Under the pieces are notes generated by a model that ran no database searches, was not told where the DNA came from, and saw nothing but the letters and a program-made list of their open reading frames with translations. This document shows, piece by piece, positions 13,286 through 25,965 of a DNA stretch of 64,000 nucleotides. A program made the position numbers and the translations under genes. Source of the stretch: Dermatophagoides farinae (Eukaryota > Arthropoda > Arachnida > Sarcoptiformes > Pyroglyphidae). The stretch is from contig NC_134679.1 in the NCBI RefSeq assembly GCF_024713945.1, positions 6,887,001 to 6,951,000 of the forward strand, read 5' to 3'. Every line of letters begins with the position of its first letter. The stretch's first letter is position 1.

Positions 13286-14356
13286 CTTATTTTATATCGT
13301 TCAGTAAAAAATTGTTCACCACAAATCTAAACGATTATAACATTGGCGGAACGATCAATGCTCCAAAAGAAACATTATATCGTACTGTTTTTAAACCACT
13401 TGAAACAACTTGCCTGTTACGGCGAATAAATTTAATCGATTCTGATATTGATCTTTTGAAAAATGAAAACGATATCGACCAGATGATCGAACATCCTAAC
13501 ATAATCGAAATGTTTGTCAGTTTCATACAAAATGATATGCTTTACACCATATTTCCGTATTCGGAATATTCATCGATTGATATTCTTTGCAAGCCATTTG
13601 GACTTGAAGAGAAAATTATCGTATTCGCATTACATGACATATTGAAAGCTGTAGATTATCTACATCGCAATAATATTGTTCATCGGTAAGTTTTGTTGAT
13701 TTTTTTCAAAATGAAGTAATCTCAGAAAAAATATTTGATGTTTTATTTTTCAAAGTGCAATAAAAGGTTCACATGTATTGATTTTTGGTCATTGGACAAC
13801 TTCGAACATTAAATTTGTTCTTTCGGGTCTTAAATATTCGTATCATGTCGAAACGGTGGATGAATTGAAACTATTTAAATATCCGAAAAATGCTGCCAGT
13901 TTATTGAATAATCTAGCTCCTGAAGTACTGGAACAAAATATGCTTGGTTATAGTTTTAAATCGGACATCTATTCATTGGGAATTTTATGCTGTGAATTAG
14001 CTAATGGTGTCGTACCATTTGATAATATGTCATCGGATGAATTATTGTTTTATAAGATTATTGGCGATATTCCTAAACCATTGGATTCATCTTGTGAAGA
14101 GATGGCCATCTTTAACGAACTGATGGATCGGTTGGAGCTTACGTTGAAACGTCGTTATCAAATCTATAGGAAACGAACTTTTAGCCAATCATTCCATGAT
14201 TTTACTCAGAATTGTTTACAATTAGAACCACTACGTCGTCCAACGGCATGGACTTTATTAGAACATTCTTTCATCAACAGAAATTCAGAAAATGAGAATA
14301 ATCTTACACAAAAAAGAGATGAAATTTTAAAAGAATTTTTTTCATCGAAATTTTGA
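13282..14356 (+). CDS. STRAD: STE20-related pseudokinase adaptor (STRAD)
   Basis: Two exons (13282-13685, 13756-14356), 334 aa. A kinase fold starts about 18 residues in. The features are those of STRAD rather than an active kinase: the VAIK lysine is replaced in CLLRRINL (residues 44-51; human STRADA has VRRINL), the catalytic loop reads HRAIKGSH (134-141) with no Asp, and DFG is LSG (157-159). The stretch APEVLEQNMLGYSFKSDIYS and CELANGVVPF match STRAD closely. STRAD binds and activates LKB1 together with MO25. The C-terminal WEF motif that docks MO25 in vertebrates is not seen; the protein ends KEFFSSKF. Its ATG overlaps the ADAT2 stop, so it may be translated from a shared mRNA. Confidence 0.88.
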
Positions 14357-14461
14357 AAACTCTGTTTATTCATAAAAAACGTTACAACATGTATTTTGTT
14401 TTTATTTCACCATGCCTAAATAATGCATTTTTGAATTTTCTTTTGTTTTTGTTTTGCAATC

Positions 14462-15986
14462 ATGTTTGTTAGACAACATTTGATGATTTTCAAAGTTTTT
14501 CATATAAACAAAGCATTCAGTTCTTCTTATTCTTCCGTTGTATCACACAATCAAGTGATAGAATCAAATGGTCGAGTTTTCGTAAAGGTTCGAAATATGC
14601 AATATTTGTATACCTTTTCCATTTTTACAGATCTGGAATTGTTTTTGTTTTCTATAGGATAAATATCGACGATTCATTGATCAGATACGTATAACTGTCA
14701 CTGGCGGTGCCGGTGGTAATGGTTATCCAAAATATCAAGGACTTGGTGGAAACGGTGGCAATGTTTGCCTGGTGGCTAACGCTGATGTGAAATTGAATGA
14801 TTTAAAAAAATCGAATGTTAGATTCTGTGCTGAGGATGGTCAACATAGTTCTCGCAATTCTATAATCGGTCAGGACGGTAAAGATCTTGAGATTAAAGTA
14901 CCGGTGGGCATCTCTGTCATTTCGGATGAATATAAAAAAGAAATTGCTCGTCTTGACAAACCCGGCGACAAATGTATTGTTGCTTTTGGTGGCCGTGGTG
15001 GCGACAAAATTAATTCCTATTGTGGCACGAATGGACAAAAACTAGCCATTAAATTAGATTTAAAATTATTAGCCGATATAGGTCTAGTAGGTTATCCTAA
15101 TGCCGGCAAATCAACACTGTTAAGAGCATTATCACGTGCATCACCTAAAATTGCCAGCTATCCATTCACAACAATTCAACCGAATCTTGGTGTAATCGAA
15201 TATGATCCACCCAAAACCGTACAACCATATAATGATTGGTCAAAAGTCAAAGATAAATCTAAATTTTATGAACAAGATTATCGTCGAATAACGGTTGCCG
15301 ATCTACCCGGTCTGATTGATGGTGCGCATCGTAACATTGGGTTAGGCCATAAATTCCTAAAGCATATTATGCGAACAAACTTATTGTTATTTATCGTTGA
15401 TATTGATGGATTTCGTAATACAGGTGGCCGTTATTTTCATGATTCATGGTGTTCACATGAACCATTCGAAGTAATACAATCATTAATCAATGAAATTGAT
15501 CTTTATGATAACGATATACTTGAACAAAAGCCATCGATTTTGGTTGTAAGTAAATTGGATACTTTTGAAAAACGTGATCAATTCAATAGATTCGTAGAGA
15601 TTTTACAACAAACGAATATCGATATACCTTCTGTGATGGATAGACAAAATGTCATAAAAAGCAGTGATGATGATCAAATGTCATCGATGAATGTGAATGT
15701 TCAACATGACAGCAACAACAACCAAAAACATGAATCTACAATTGAACATCATATGATTGAAGGATTTAATGATGCCAATGATGATGATAATGATAATGAT
15801 GCATTAATCATTGATCATCATCCACCAAATCCAACAGGATATAGATTCGATAAAATAATTGGTATATCTGCCGTTACTGGATATAATATTGATCAATTAA
15901 AAGGATTGATTCGTAAATTGATCGACCTGAATGCTGAGAATAATGAACAACAACAATATGGAAAAGTTTCTCATAGGCAAAGATAA
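14462..15986 (+). CDS. GTPBP10: Mitochondrial Obg-family GTPase
   Basis: Two exons, about 14462-14587 and 14658-15986, 484 aa; the first donor could also be at 14582. A short basic N-terminus could target mitochondria. The Obg glycine-rich domain starts at about residue 44 (KYRRFIDQIRITVTGG), then VPVGISV, then the G domain: G1 GYPNAGKST (187-195), G3 DLPGL, G4 SKLD, G5 SAVTG. HKFLKHIMRTNLLLFIVDI is the stretch that favours GTPBP10 over the second mitochondrial Obg protein MTG2. GTPBP10 helps assemble the large mitoribosomal subunit. A His/Asn/Asp-rich insert lies between G4 and G5. The gene starts 105 bp after the STRAD stop, and AATAAA occurs near 16078. Confidence 0.9.
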
Positions 15987-16401
15987 GAGATTATTTTTTT
16001 CAAAAATTGTAAATTTTATATATTATAATCATTATTGTGTGATTTTCATTGTCAAGGTTTTCCATTACCCCAAATTCAATAAAATAAATTTTTTTTTGTC
16101 ATTTTATGACATTGATGATGACATATTTTTGACCATGAAAATGTAGAAAATTTAAAATCGACATGAAATCAAACGACAAACAACAAACACAATAAAAATT
16201 CCATAGATTTTTTTCTTTGCCTAAATTTTTTTTTTGTTTTGCACTTTAGTCAATGAGATGAAACAGAGAAAAAACAAACCTAGATTAGATTTTCTGTCTT
16301 TTTGATTTTATTAGCCAAAAAAAAAACTTGATATACATGTGAAAGCATTCGATTTGCGATTATTTCCGATACGTCAAAAAATCCAGAGTAAAGAAGAAAT
16401 T
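15987..16401. other. Intergenic, 3' UTR and upstream of PDZ-like gene
   Basis: AT-rich DNA with the probable GTPBP10 polyadenylation signals (AATAAA around 16078-16085 and 16190). Nothing else supported. Confidence 0.5.
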
Positions 16402-17427
16402 ATGTCGACAATTAGTACGTGTAAAACAAAAAATTTTAATCAAAAATATTTTGTTATTTGGTTCAATATTAAATTTTATGGTGATGATGATGATGATGAT
16501 AATCATCACCAACGGCGCCATCGAAATAATGATGATGATCGTCGTCGAAAATTGGGCGTATTATGGATTCAATCATGGCGTCACCGATATTTGAAAATTG
16601 GTTTTGTTCAATCCAATAGTATCGGAGCTAGAATCGGCCTTAAACATGGTGATCGTCTTGGCTATTGGAATGGAACCGTAGCGCCAAAAATTAAAGATAT
16701 TGAAAAATTTTTCTCGAAATCATCATCAACGACAACAGAAGATTTTACATGTACATTACGGTTAGGGATCCTACGTAAACATGATCCAATTATGGCTAAT
16801 TTATTACAACTTAAATCTGATTTAAATTGTTCTCAACATCTGATTGCTGATAATGATGATAATGAGAAGGTTAATTGTGATGACGTAAATGATGACCATG
16901 TCAAACACTTCAATCAAAAAGATGATAATAATCAAAAAAATTTACGATATTTTTTTGTTGCACAAAGTTGTTATGAAAATTTAAAGGAACCAGAATTATA
17001 TGATGATGGCAAATCAACATCGATAAACAACAATTTGAACAATAACTGTTCAAATTGTTATTCAATCAATTCATTGATAATTAGTTTCAGTCCAACACAA
17101 CAATCAACACCAATTATTGATCGAATCGATTGTAGCCAAAATGATCTTCAAGAAGCTGGTTCAACATTCATAAAAAATAAAGAAAATCATCAACCAATTT
17201 TTATTGATAAAAAATCAAATGTTGGAACATTGAATGAAACCTATACTAAGAATGGAAAATGTGAACAAAAGAAATGTCCAGAATTAGAAAAAATGCTCAA
17301 AACATATGAATTGGTATCATATGAGAAAAAACTTTACCATAAATATCCGGATACAATGATTAAACCGAAAATTGATAAACATATCAAATCACAACGCGCA
17401 TTACGCAATGTACAGAATCAAAATTGA
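16402..17427 (+). CDS. PDZ-like domain protein of unknown function
   Basis: Single exon, 341 aa from the ATG at 16402 (MSTISTCKTK); an in-frame GTG lies upstream but the ATG is the likely start. After an acidic/His-rich spacer, residues about 50-125 read like a PDZ fold: a YLKIGFV strand, then NSIGARIGLKHGDRLGYWNG, equivalent to the PDZ helix and 'GLxxGDxIxxxNG' turn, and FTCTLRLGI as the last strand. The remaining 200 residues are Asn/Asp/Lys-rich with a basic tail and no recognised domain. AATAAA occurs at 17500. The third of three short same-strand intergenic gaps after ADAT2 precedes it. The domain call is by pattern and the protein family is unknown. Confidence 0.5.
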   Translation: MSTISTCKTKNFNQKYFVIWFNIKFYGDDDDDDNHHQRRHRNNDDDRRRKLGVLWIQSWRHRYLKIGFVQSNSIGARIGLKHGDRLGYWNGTVAPKIKDIEKFFSKSSSTTTEDFTCTLRLGILRKHDPIMANLLQLKSDLNCSQHLIADNDDNEKVNCDDVNDDHVKHFNQKDDNNQKNLRYFFVAQSCYENLKEPELYDDGKSTSINNNLNNNCSNCYSINSLIISFSPTQQSTPIIDRIDCSQNDLQEAGSTFIKNKENHQPIFIDKKSNVGTLNETYTKNGKCEQKKCPELEKMLKTYELVSYEKKLYHKYPDTMIKPKIDKHIKSQRALRNVQNQN

Positions 17428-19674
17428 ATGGAATTTTCATTTCAAATTTTTTACAATTTGTTTTTTTAAAAAGTTTTATTTGTTATTATAATCCAATCCA
17501 ATAAATTGATGTTTTTAAATAATCCTACGTTCATAAAGTACGTTTTGTTTGTATAATTTTGTATGACGCAATGAGTTTTGTTTTGATTTTTTATTACGTC
17601 AAAACACTGAGTGATTTGATCGATTCAACAAGTTTCAGGCAATTCATTCGTTTGTGTGTAGAGCCATTATCTTTGTTTGTGGTCAAGACGAAATAAAACG
17701 CCCCATACGTTTCATCAAATATCGCATGCAGAAGAACATTGAAAAAGGATCACGATCATTCGATTCGATTTCGATTGATAGATCACATTCAAAAATCCTT
17801 TGTTTGAATTGTCAAAAAATGAATAAAAATGTACACCATTACAAGTACGCTATAAATTCGTAAAAGAACAAATTTGATGATCATGACCAAATGAAGTGAA
17901 TGGATAAAAATATTTTTTGCCACATTCAATCTAATCATCGTTATCCAGCTTCCGTATTCAGCTGTTGTTGACGCAACAGTTGTTTGTGTGCGTATTTATA
18001 TTTTTTTTTGTGTATGGATAACCAAAATTATCATCATCAACTTTGATATTTGAGATAAATCTGCTATTATCACTTGACTTTGATAAATTTTTTTTTCTTC
18101 GTTCTTCATTCAGTTTTAATTCAGTTCATGGGTTTTTTTCACTGCTGAAAATGCTGCCAATTTCTAGAAGCATCCTCATCCATCATCGAAATATCGAAAA
18201 TATTCAATGACCACACATAATCATTTTAATCCCAAGTTCAACTAAACAATAGTCAAATTTTCAATTAAAGTCCTCATCATTCGAATTTGATTTTTTCTGA
18301 GCAAAAGCAAATGTGAATTACAAAACACTCGAAATTTATTTTTATGTTTTCATTTCATTAACCCTATCATCATCACAATTTGATTCTGTTTATTTCCTTG
18401 TATGTGTTTGAATAATCAAATCTTAATAGCATCAACTTCTTAGCAAAAAAAATTCACAGTTCCTGATTATGGCAATGATCTTGAATTTGTTTTGAAATTT
18501 TCCATCACATATATAAATAACCGTGTTGAGATTCAAATAACAACAACAAACACAACGACGACGACTACGACGACAAAGAATTTGTTTATTTTCGAATGTT
18601 GATCAAAATAATAAAGTGAAATATCATTTTTTCAATCAAATAAATTGGTTTTTTCTTATTATAACGTGATAAACATCTATAAAAAAATATATATACACAC
18701 ACACCTAAAAAACAACCAAATTTCATCGCCATTTCGTGTAGTATGGTGGTAATTTTCCAATATTGATCATCATTATATTTTTAATTCATATTTCATCTAA
18801 ACTCTGTTACCCTGGCCATTACCAGAAAAAAACTGACCTTCGTATCCATCGTACACATTTGTCAATCAATCCTATAACTAATTTTAGATGCAATCCAATT
18901 TTTTTCGAATTGAAATCAATCACCAATGCAGTATACTATAGAAGAAAAAATAAATTATAATTTTTGAATCAAACACAATCATAAAAAAAATAATCAAAAA
19001 AAAAGAAAACCAAATATGATAGGTAAGTCCGATATGCTTGGAAAGAAAAAATTTCTGATTTCCAATTTTTTTTTCTTCATTTTCATTTTTATTTCATGTG
19101 TTATCATTGATCTTGATCATCACATCATTGCACAGTGTATGTAGAAATCATTTACATGTGTATGTGATATATGAATATATCCGGTGCCCCTCTAATCATC
19201 ATAATGATAATAGAGAAAGAACGTATTGAAACAAAAAAAAATAGATGAAATGAAAATGATCATTCTGGTTAATCATTAATCATTCAATTAACCCTTCACT
19301 TTGCCTATGAATCTTGAATTTTATCCAGTCTTCTCTCTCTCCCAGTAATTTTACATACATATCCTGTCAAATAATGTATAGTTGATTTTTTTTATCACGC
19401 AATTTCATCATAAATTAGTGAAGAAATTTTTTTTTTGTATTCTAAGAAAAAGAAAATTATTTCATAATTAAAGAAATTAGGAATAATAAATTCGTCGTCA
19501 AATTATTTGAACAAATAGTTTCTTTTTTTTATTGTGAATGCAACGACAGATCGATCAATTGATCAACTAATCTACCTGAAATCACATGTTTCATTAATCT
19601 CTCCACATATATATGAATATTAATTGTATTTAGAAACTTAGTTCAAACATTTGGTATTGAAAAATAAATTAAAA
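17428..19674. other. Intergenic region upstream of the inositol transporter
   Basis: AT-rich with short (AC)n and poly(A/T). An open frame at about 17654-17863 (GTG start, Cys-x2-Cys near its end) is compositionally plausible but has no support. The distal part must hold the SLC2A13 promoter and 5' UTR; TATATA-type sequence is frequent and not diagnostic. Confidence 0.4.
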
Positions 19675-22600
19675 ATGAAACAAATCACAACCAATGATGA
19701 TAATGACGTGCAATATGATCTTGTTGTTGCTGTTAATGATGGTGATGTTGATGATGATAATGAAAATGAACAACAACAACAACAACAACAACATCAACAG
19801 CAACGGTCATCATTAACGACAACGACGACGAATCAACAACAAAAAATTGAACAAGCAATCGATATGATGATTAGTACAGCTGTCATACGATTATCTGATG
19901 AATCGGAGGAACAACAACAAAAACAAAAACAAAAACAACAAAAAAATCACTATGGCCATGAGAATAACCAACGAAAATTGAATAAAAAAGATGCTTATAT
20001 TCTAGATGATAATGATGATGAAAGCGGTAGCGAAGATGCTAATGGTGATGGCTGTAATGATGAGAAACAAAAACTTTTACCAATTAAAATAAATAAAAGA
20101 AAAAAACACGAAAAAATAGGTAACGTTAATCATCAAAATTTTGTTATTAACGATAATGATGATGATGATGATGACAATGATGATGACGATGATGGCTCCA
20201 ATAAAGCGTTATTATTGTCGCAACGACAACGCCACCACCACCATTTCAAAGAACAACAACAACAAAAGCAACGACTATTGCAGCAACAACAACGCCGACA
20301 ACAACAGCAACGGCAACGACAACAAGAAAAACAATTGAAAAGTAGTCATCACTCCGACCACCTCTACCGACGAAAGCCGTCTTCCAACAACACCAACATC
20401 AACAACACCGAAACTTCTCGCATCGACCGAGCAAATAAATTTACAGCCGAAAACATCTATACAGACATTGTCAATGAAAACATCATGGGTATCACACCGC
20501 ATTTACAACAAACACCGTCCGCAACTAATAATGTTGGTGATGGTGATAGTGTTGATGAACGATCAACAACAGCCGCTACCGGTAATGATGAATATTGTTC
20601 CAAAGTTAATTGGTACATTTATTTGGTAACAATTTTATCGGCAATCGGTGGTTTCCTGTTTGGATATGATACCGGAATAGTTTCAGGTGCTATGGTTTTT
20701 ATTCGGTATGTTTATTTTTTTTTTTTTCATTCATTTATTTATTTGAGTGTTCCAAAAAAAAAACAATTTTTTTCTTATTTGTTTCATATATAACAGCAAA
20801 CAAACAAACAAGCCACAAGCTAAGCTATATCGTTTTTTTCATCTCTTTCTTTCTCATTCAATTAGATTCAGCCATATTTGAATAACTTTTATCAATGCTA
20901 CTACTTAGGTTTTATTTTCAAAACAAAACAAAACAAAACAACCGAACAAAAAAAATCGGATAAATTCTAGTCAGCATTTGCGCATCATACACATTCACAT
21001 CAATTTTATTCGGTCAGTCGGTCAGAATATACATTTCGTGTGTGAAAATTTCTATATATATTAAAGAATGTTTTGACCAAAATAGATTGATTTTTTTTTT
21101 GTTTGAAAAAAAACAGACAGACAAAAAAAACATTATATTCTTTTCATTGTTTTTTTGTTTTGTTATTTCAAAAAATTTATTGTGATTGCACATAATTTTT
21201 TCCGTTTTGAAAAAAATGATAAACAAAAGAAAATATTTACAGAATTTCATAAACATTGTTTTTTTTGATGTTGTCTATCTATTTCTACAACCAAAAAAAA
21301 AAAAACATGATGACAAAATAAAAATCAAAACATAAACAACAAACATTGACACATTCTACACACACACACACAGAGAGAAATTTGTTTCCGATTTGAATCC
21401 ATTAATTAATGATGATGATGATGATGACAATTGATCCATAACAGATACATCAAACAAATAAACAAAACAAAAAAATGCTTGACATTTTCTTGTAGTCTAT
21501 ATTTCTGTTTCTGTTTCTGTTTTTGCTCTAATCGAATTGATTAATGAAATACGATCATCGATCATCATGGATATGTGTGGATCCTTCATCTCCATTATTA
21601 TTGTATATATTGCAATCTATATTCACATTACAAACAAGTTGAACAATCGATTGTGAAAAAAATGACATTCTTTTTCAATTTCTAAAATTTTATATGTGAA
21701 TTATTATTACTAGCCATTATTATGAAGGTTTCTAAAACCAAATTCTAAAATTAGAAAATTCTAGTAAAAAAAAATTAATGCAGTGAAGATGAAATTTTTT
21801 TTTTATTTACCAAAATTTGAATATTGTTATTGTTGTTGTTGTAGTAGTAGTAGCAGTAGCAACAGAAGTAGCTCGAACATTTTATTCATTCAAATTTCAA
21901 TAGTTTTGTTTTCTTCGAAAACATTCAAAGTGTTCACATTTCAAAGATTTTTCAAACGAAAAAAAAATTGTTTTTCTCTTTTTTTTCTCCCATAAAACTC
22001 AATGTCTTTTTGCTTTTGACTTTTTTTTCCTTTACATCTACCATCATCATCTGTCATTATCGTGTTACTTGTCTTTTCACCCCAAAAAAATACGATTAAA
22101 GTTTATATATAAATGTGTGTGTGTTTGTTTGCAAGTGTCATACAATGGCAATGAAAATTTATCCATTATGAGGCCGTAATGATAATGATGATGAAAATAA
22201 GGGAAAGTGGCAATAAGGATAATTTATAGTTCATAATAATGTTTATGGCTTTTTTTTCTTTTTTACTCTCCCTTTTTCATTTTTTATTAATTTGTCCTTT
22301 GAACAAGAATCAGCCTTGACCATATTCATACACACAGTCGAATCTAGAATTTTCCATCACCATCACCATATGTTCAGATTGATGAGTTGATGATAGAACC
22401 AAAACAAAAAGCGACCGAATCAATAAATTGAATATATGAATCATTCATTGAGATGGTTATTATTCAATATCGATTTGTTTTTTTGTTTTTGTTTGAAATA
22501 AAGTTTATGAATAAAATATTCATAAATTCTTATTTCTTATTCATAAATTTCTTTTTCATTCTCCATCATCTGTTGTCAAAAAACATGAAAATTACATAAA

Positions 22601-25600
22601 TATCCTGTGTTTGTGTGTGTGTGTGTGAAAAGGGAAATAATTCATATTGATCATCATCAAATATTACATGAATATGCATGTTGAGAGAGAAAGAGAGACA
22701 AACAGACAGAAAAAAATAGAGAAACGAAAAGAAAAACAAATACTTTAAATACACAAATATAGTGATGAAAGTGAGAAACAAACAAAAACAGTTTTTTTTC
22801 TTTGAATATTTGAAAAACGCCAACAAAAAAAAAATCCTGAACAGAATATGCAAATTGTTTCACTTGATGAAATAATGATAATGATAATGGTAACCTTGGA
22901 CGTGAATTTGTATTTTTTTCTACTTTTCTTTCAATCCATGAATGGTAGCCATAATAATAATAATAATGTGTTGACTTGTTGTTGACAACTTTTTCTGTTT
23001 GTTGCTGTTGTTGTTGTCGTCGTAGTTTATTTTGTTTGTCATTCAATTCAATGGCTTTTTTCATTTTTGGTTCAACCAACCCAACCATACAGAGCGAAAT
23101 AAAAATTTCATGTTGATGTGTACGGGAACTGTAAATGTTGAAATTGGATGATGAATAATACATAGACATAATCAAAAAAAAACTTGTCATTCCAAATATG
23201 TGTGTGTGTGTGTATGTATGTGTTATTGATCCGATATCATATGGATACCAGCCATATGATACTCGATAATCGATAAGTACGACAAAAATTTGATACATTA
23301 TCGATCGATTGAATAAGGATTAATTAACATTTTATTTCTCATTTTTAATGTCGTTGTACGTTTTTGATTTGATTTTTAGTATAATGATATTTAGAGAAAA
23401 TTTTTTTTCAATTGGTTGATTGATTGATTGATCGATCAATCAATTTTTGCTTCTGTTTCTCTGTATGAGAAATTGTTTTCAAAAGAATGTGATAATAAAA
23501 ATTAACGACGACGACTAATTTGAAGATGATAATTACGATAATAATAATAATGATGATGATGATGATTAATGCAAATAATAAAAAGGTAGATGTATACGTA
23601 GTTTGCAAAAGAAAAAATGTTAATTATTTTGCACATCAATACAATCAAATCATATCAATCATGATGATCATAAAAGAAAAAATGAAATGACAGGTTTTTT
23701 TTCTGTTCAATGTGCAAATGGAAAATTTTCATTTTCTGTTTGTTTGTTTGTTTGTTGGCCTTTTTGTTTTCGCTTGAAATGGATAGATGATAGATTGTCT
23801 ATCAATTTGTTTTTTGGATAAAATAAACAAATGAATGAAAAATAAATAAAGGAATCATTATAGAATTTGCTTCAAACACTACATATTTGTAAAGTCAAAA
23901 TGATGATTTTAATTTTTTTTTTTTTTTGGATTTGGATAGGGATTATTTCAATCTAAGTACAACCATGCAAGAGGTAGTGATTTCGGTAACAATATTGACA
24001 GCATGGATATTCTCATTTATTGCCGGTTATTTAACGAATAAATTTGGACGAAAATTGACGATAATATTGGCATCTTTCATATTCACTATCGGTGGTTTTA
24101 TGATGGCATTTGCACATACTGAATATATTTTACTTGTTGGTCGTGCTATTATTGGCCTAGCCATTGGTTTAGCATCGATGGCCATACCGGTTTATATTGC
24201 TGAAGTTGCGCCCGTAGATATTCGTGGTAAATTAGTATCGGTAAATGTTTGTTTCATTACATTTGGACAATTTATTGCATCAATTGTGGCTGGTTTATTT
24301 AGCTATGATCAACATAATGGTTGGCGTTGGATGTTGGGTAAGTTATTGTTATAGTCAATCATATGAAAAAAAAATTTTTTCTTCTTCACCCCTTACTGTG
24401 AAACTAAATGGCCAGATGTCTTTTTTTTCGTTTCTGTATTTGCATACACACCCTGAATGTGCTTGATGAAATTGTTGGTAATTTTTGTTCTAATTCACTT
24501 TTTTCTTTTCAAACAAACGAAACAAATTCAGGTCTTGCATCTGTACCATCGACATTACAAATGATATTTTTCGTCTTTCTACCAGAATCACCACGTTGGC
24601 TTGTACAAAAAGGCCGATATGAAGATGCATTGAATGCATTACGTAAATTTCGTAATGCCAATACAAGTGACGAGAAAATTATTATCGAATTCACTAATAT
24701 CAAAGAAAGTTGTTTGAACAGTGAACGTGAACGAAAAAATGATAAATCATACAGGCAAATACTATCGAATCCGATTATAATGAAAGCATTGTTTGTCGGT
24801 TCAATGTTATCGATATTTCAACAGGTGGCCGGTATCAATACGGTCATGTATTATAGCGCCACTATAATACAAATGTCCGGCATTAATGATAAATCAACAG
24901 CTGTTTGGCTTTCAGCATTAACGGCATCGATTAATTTTATATTTTCATTTGTTGGACTCGTATTGGTTGAACGAATCGGTCGTCGACTTTTAATATTGAG
25001 CAGTCTTTGTGGTGTTGTATTCTCATTATTTATATTATCCATTGGTTTTCAATTGGCTAAATTTCATTCACCACGTGTAACATTCCATTCGGATGATCAG
25101 ATTGCTGATTATTGTTCAAGTGTGATGAATTGTGATGCATGTGTTTCATCAAAGATTTGTGGTTTCTGTTTCTATCAACCGGATGGACATTCCGATTTGT
25201 TGGGCTCATTATCCATGTCAAACGTTAATGGAACTTGTATACCAATGAATCAAACATCGAATTTACCATTTAGTAAGTTTTTTAGATGAAATTTTCAATT
25301 CAAAATTCAACACTTGTTTCTATTTTCCAAAAGGCAATAGTTCATATTGTACCGATAATTCTAGTATACCGATGCAATGGGCAATTGATTGGTGTCCATC
25401 AGAGTATTCATGGATGACATTAGCCGGTTTAATGCTTTATCTATTCTTCTTTGCACCTGGTATGGGCCCAATGCCATGGACAATCAATTCGGAAATCTAT
25501 CCTCTTTGGGCTAGAAGGTAAATATTGAATCAATCACTTCAATATTGGAAATTATCAGAATTAATTGATTTTTTATTTATCATAAAAAATAGTTTTTGTT

Positions 25601-25965
25601 ATTCAGTATCAACATCATTCAATTGGTTCTTCAACCTACTGATATCGCTCACATTTTTAACATTGACAAATCTGTTAACAATCTATGGTGCCTTCTATCT
25701 ATATGCTGGTTTATCATTATTTGGTTTGGTTATGTTCTTTTTTATATTACCCGAAACCAAAGGCAAAAAACTTGAAGAAATCGAATGCCTATTCCAAGAA
25801 CCATTATTTAGGATAGGATTGAATGCAAAAAAACTTTCACAATATGATCAAGTGGATGGATCAGTCAATGCAAGTCGATCTACGGTTGTGACAAATGCTT
25901 CAAATGAATCAAATGCTGTGGCTAATGGTGGTGGTGGTGGGGGTGGGGGTACAGTGAAAATTTAA
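19675..25965 (+). CDS. SLC2A13: Proton/myo-inositol cotransporter, MFS sugar porter
   Basis: Five exons: 19675-20705, 23940-24337, 24532-25272, 25334-25517 and 25593-25965; 2727 nt, 908 aa. About 308 hydrophilic N-terminal residues (poly-Gln, poly-Asp) precede TM1 ([16 protein letters not shown]). Sugar-porter signatures follow: [60 protein letters not shown] and [12 protein letters not shown]. The long Cys-rich extracellular loop after TM9 ([13 protein letters not shown], then NGTC and a second Cys cluster) is typical of HMIT/SLC2A13 and separates it from plain glucose carriers. It imports myo-inositol with H+ at the plasma membrane or endosomes. The N-terminal tail is several times longer than in vertebrates. 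Confidence 0.93.
20706..23939. other. Long first intron of SLC2A13
   Basis: A 3.2 kb intron (donor GTATGT, acceptor TTGGATAG) in a locus whose other introns are 60-200 bp. It contains poly(A/T), (AC)n at 21358-21372, GTT/GTA repeats near 21820-21860 and a (TTGA)n/(TCAA)n palindrome at 23411-23443. No exon, RNA gene or element is recognised. Confidence 0.7.

Noticed and set aside
17654-17863. 69-codon open frame with Cys-x2-Cys near the end
   Set aside because: Starts with GTG, has no splice partners and no similarity that I recognise; likely chance.
23411-23443. Palindrome of TTGA/TCAA units
   Set aside because: A simple tetranucleotide repeat that meets its own complement; no terminal repeat of a transposon around it.
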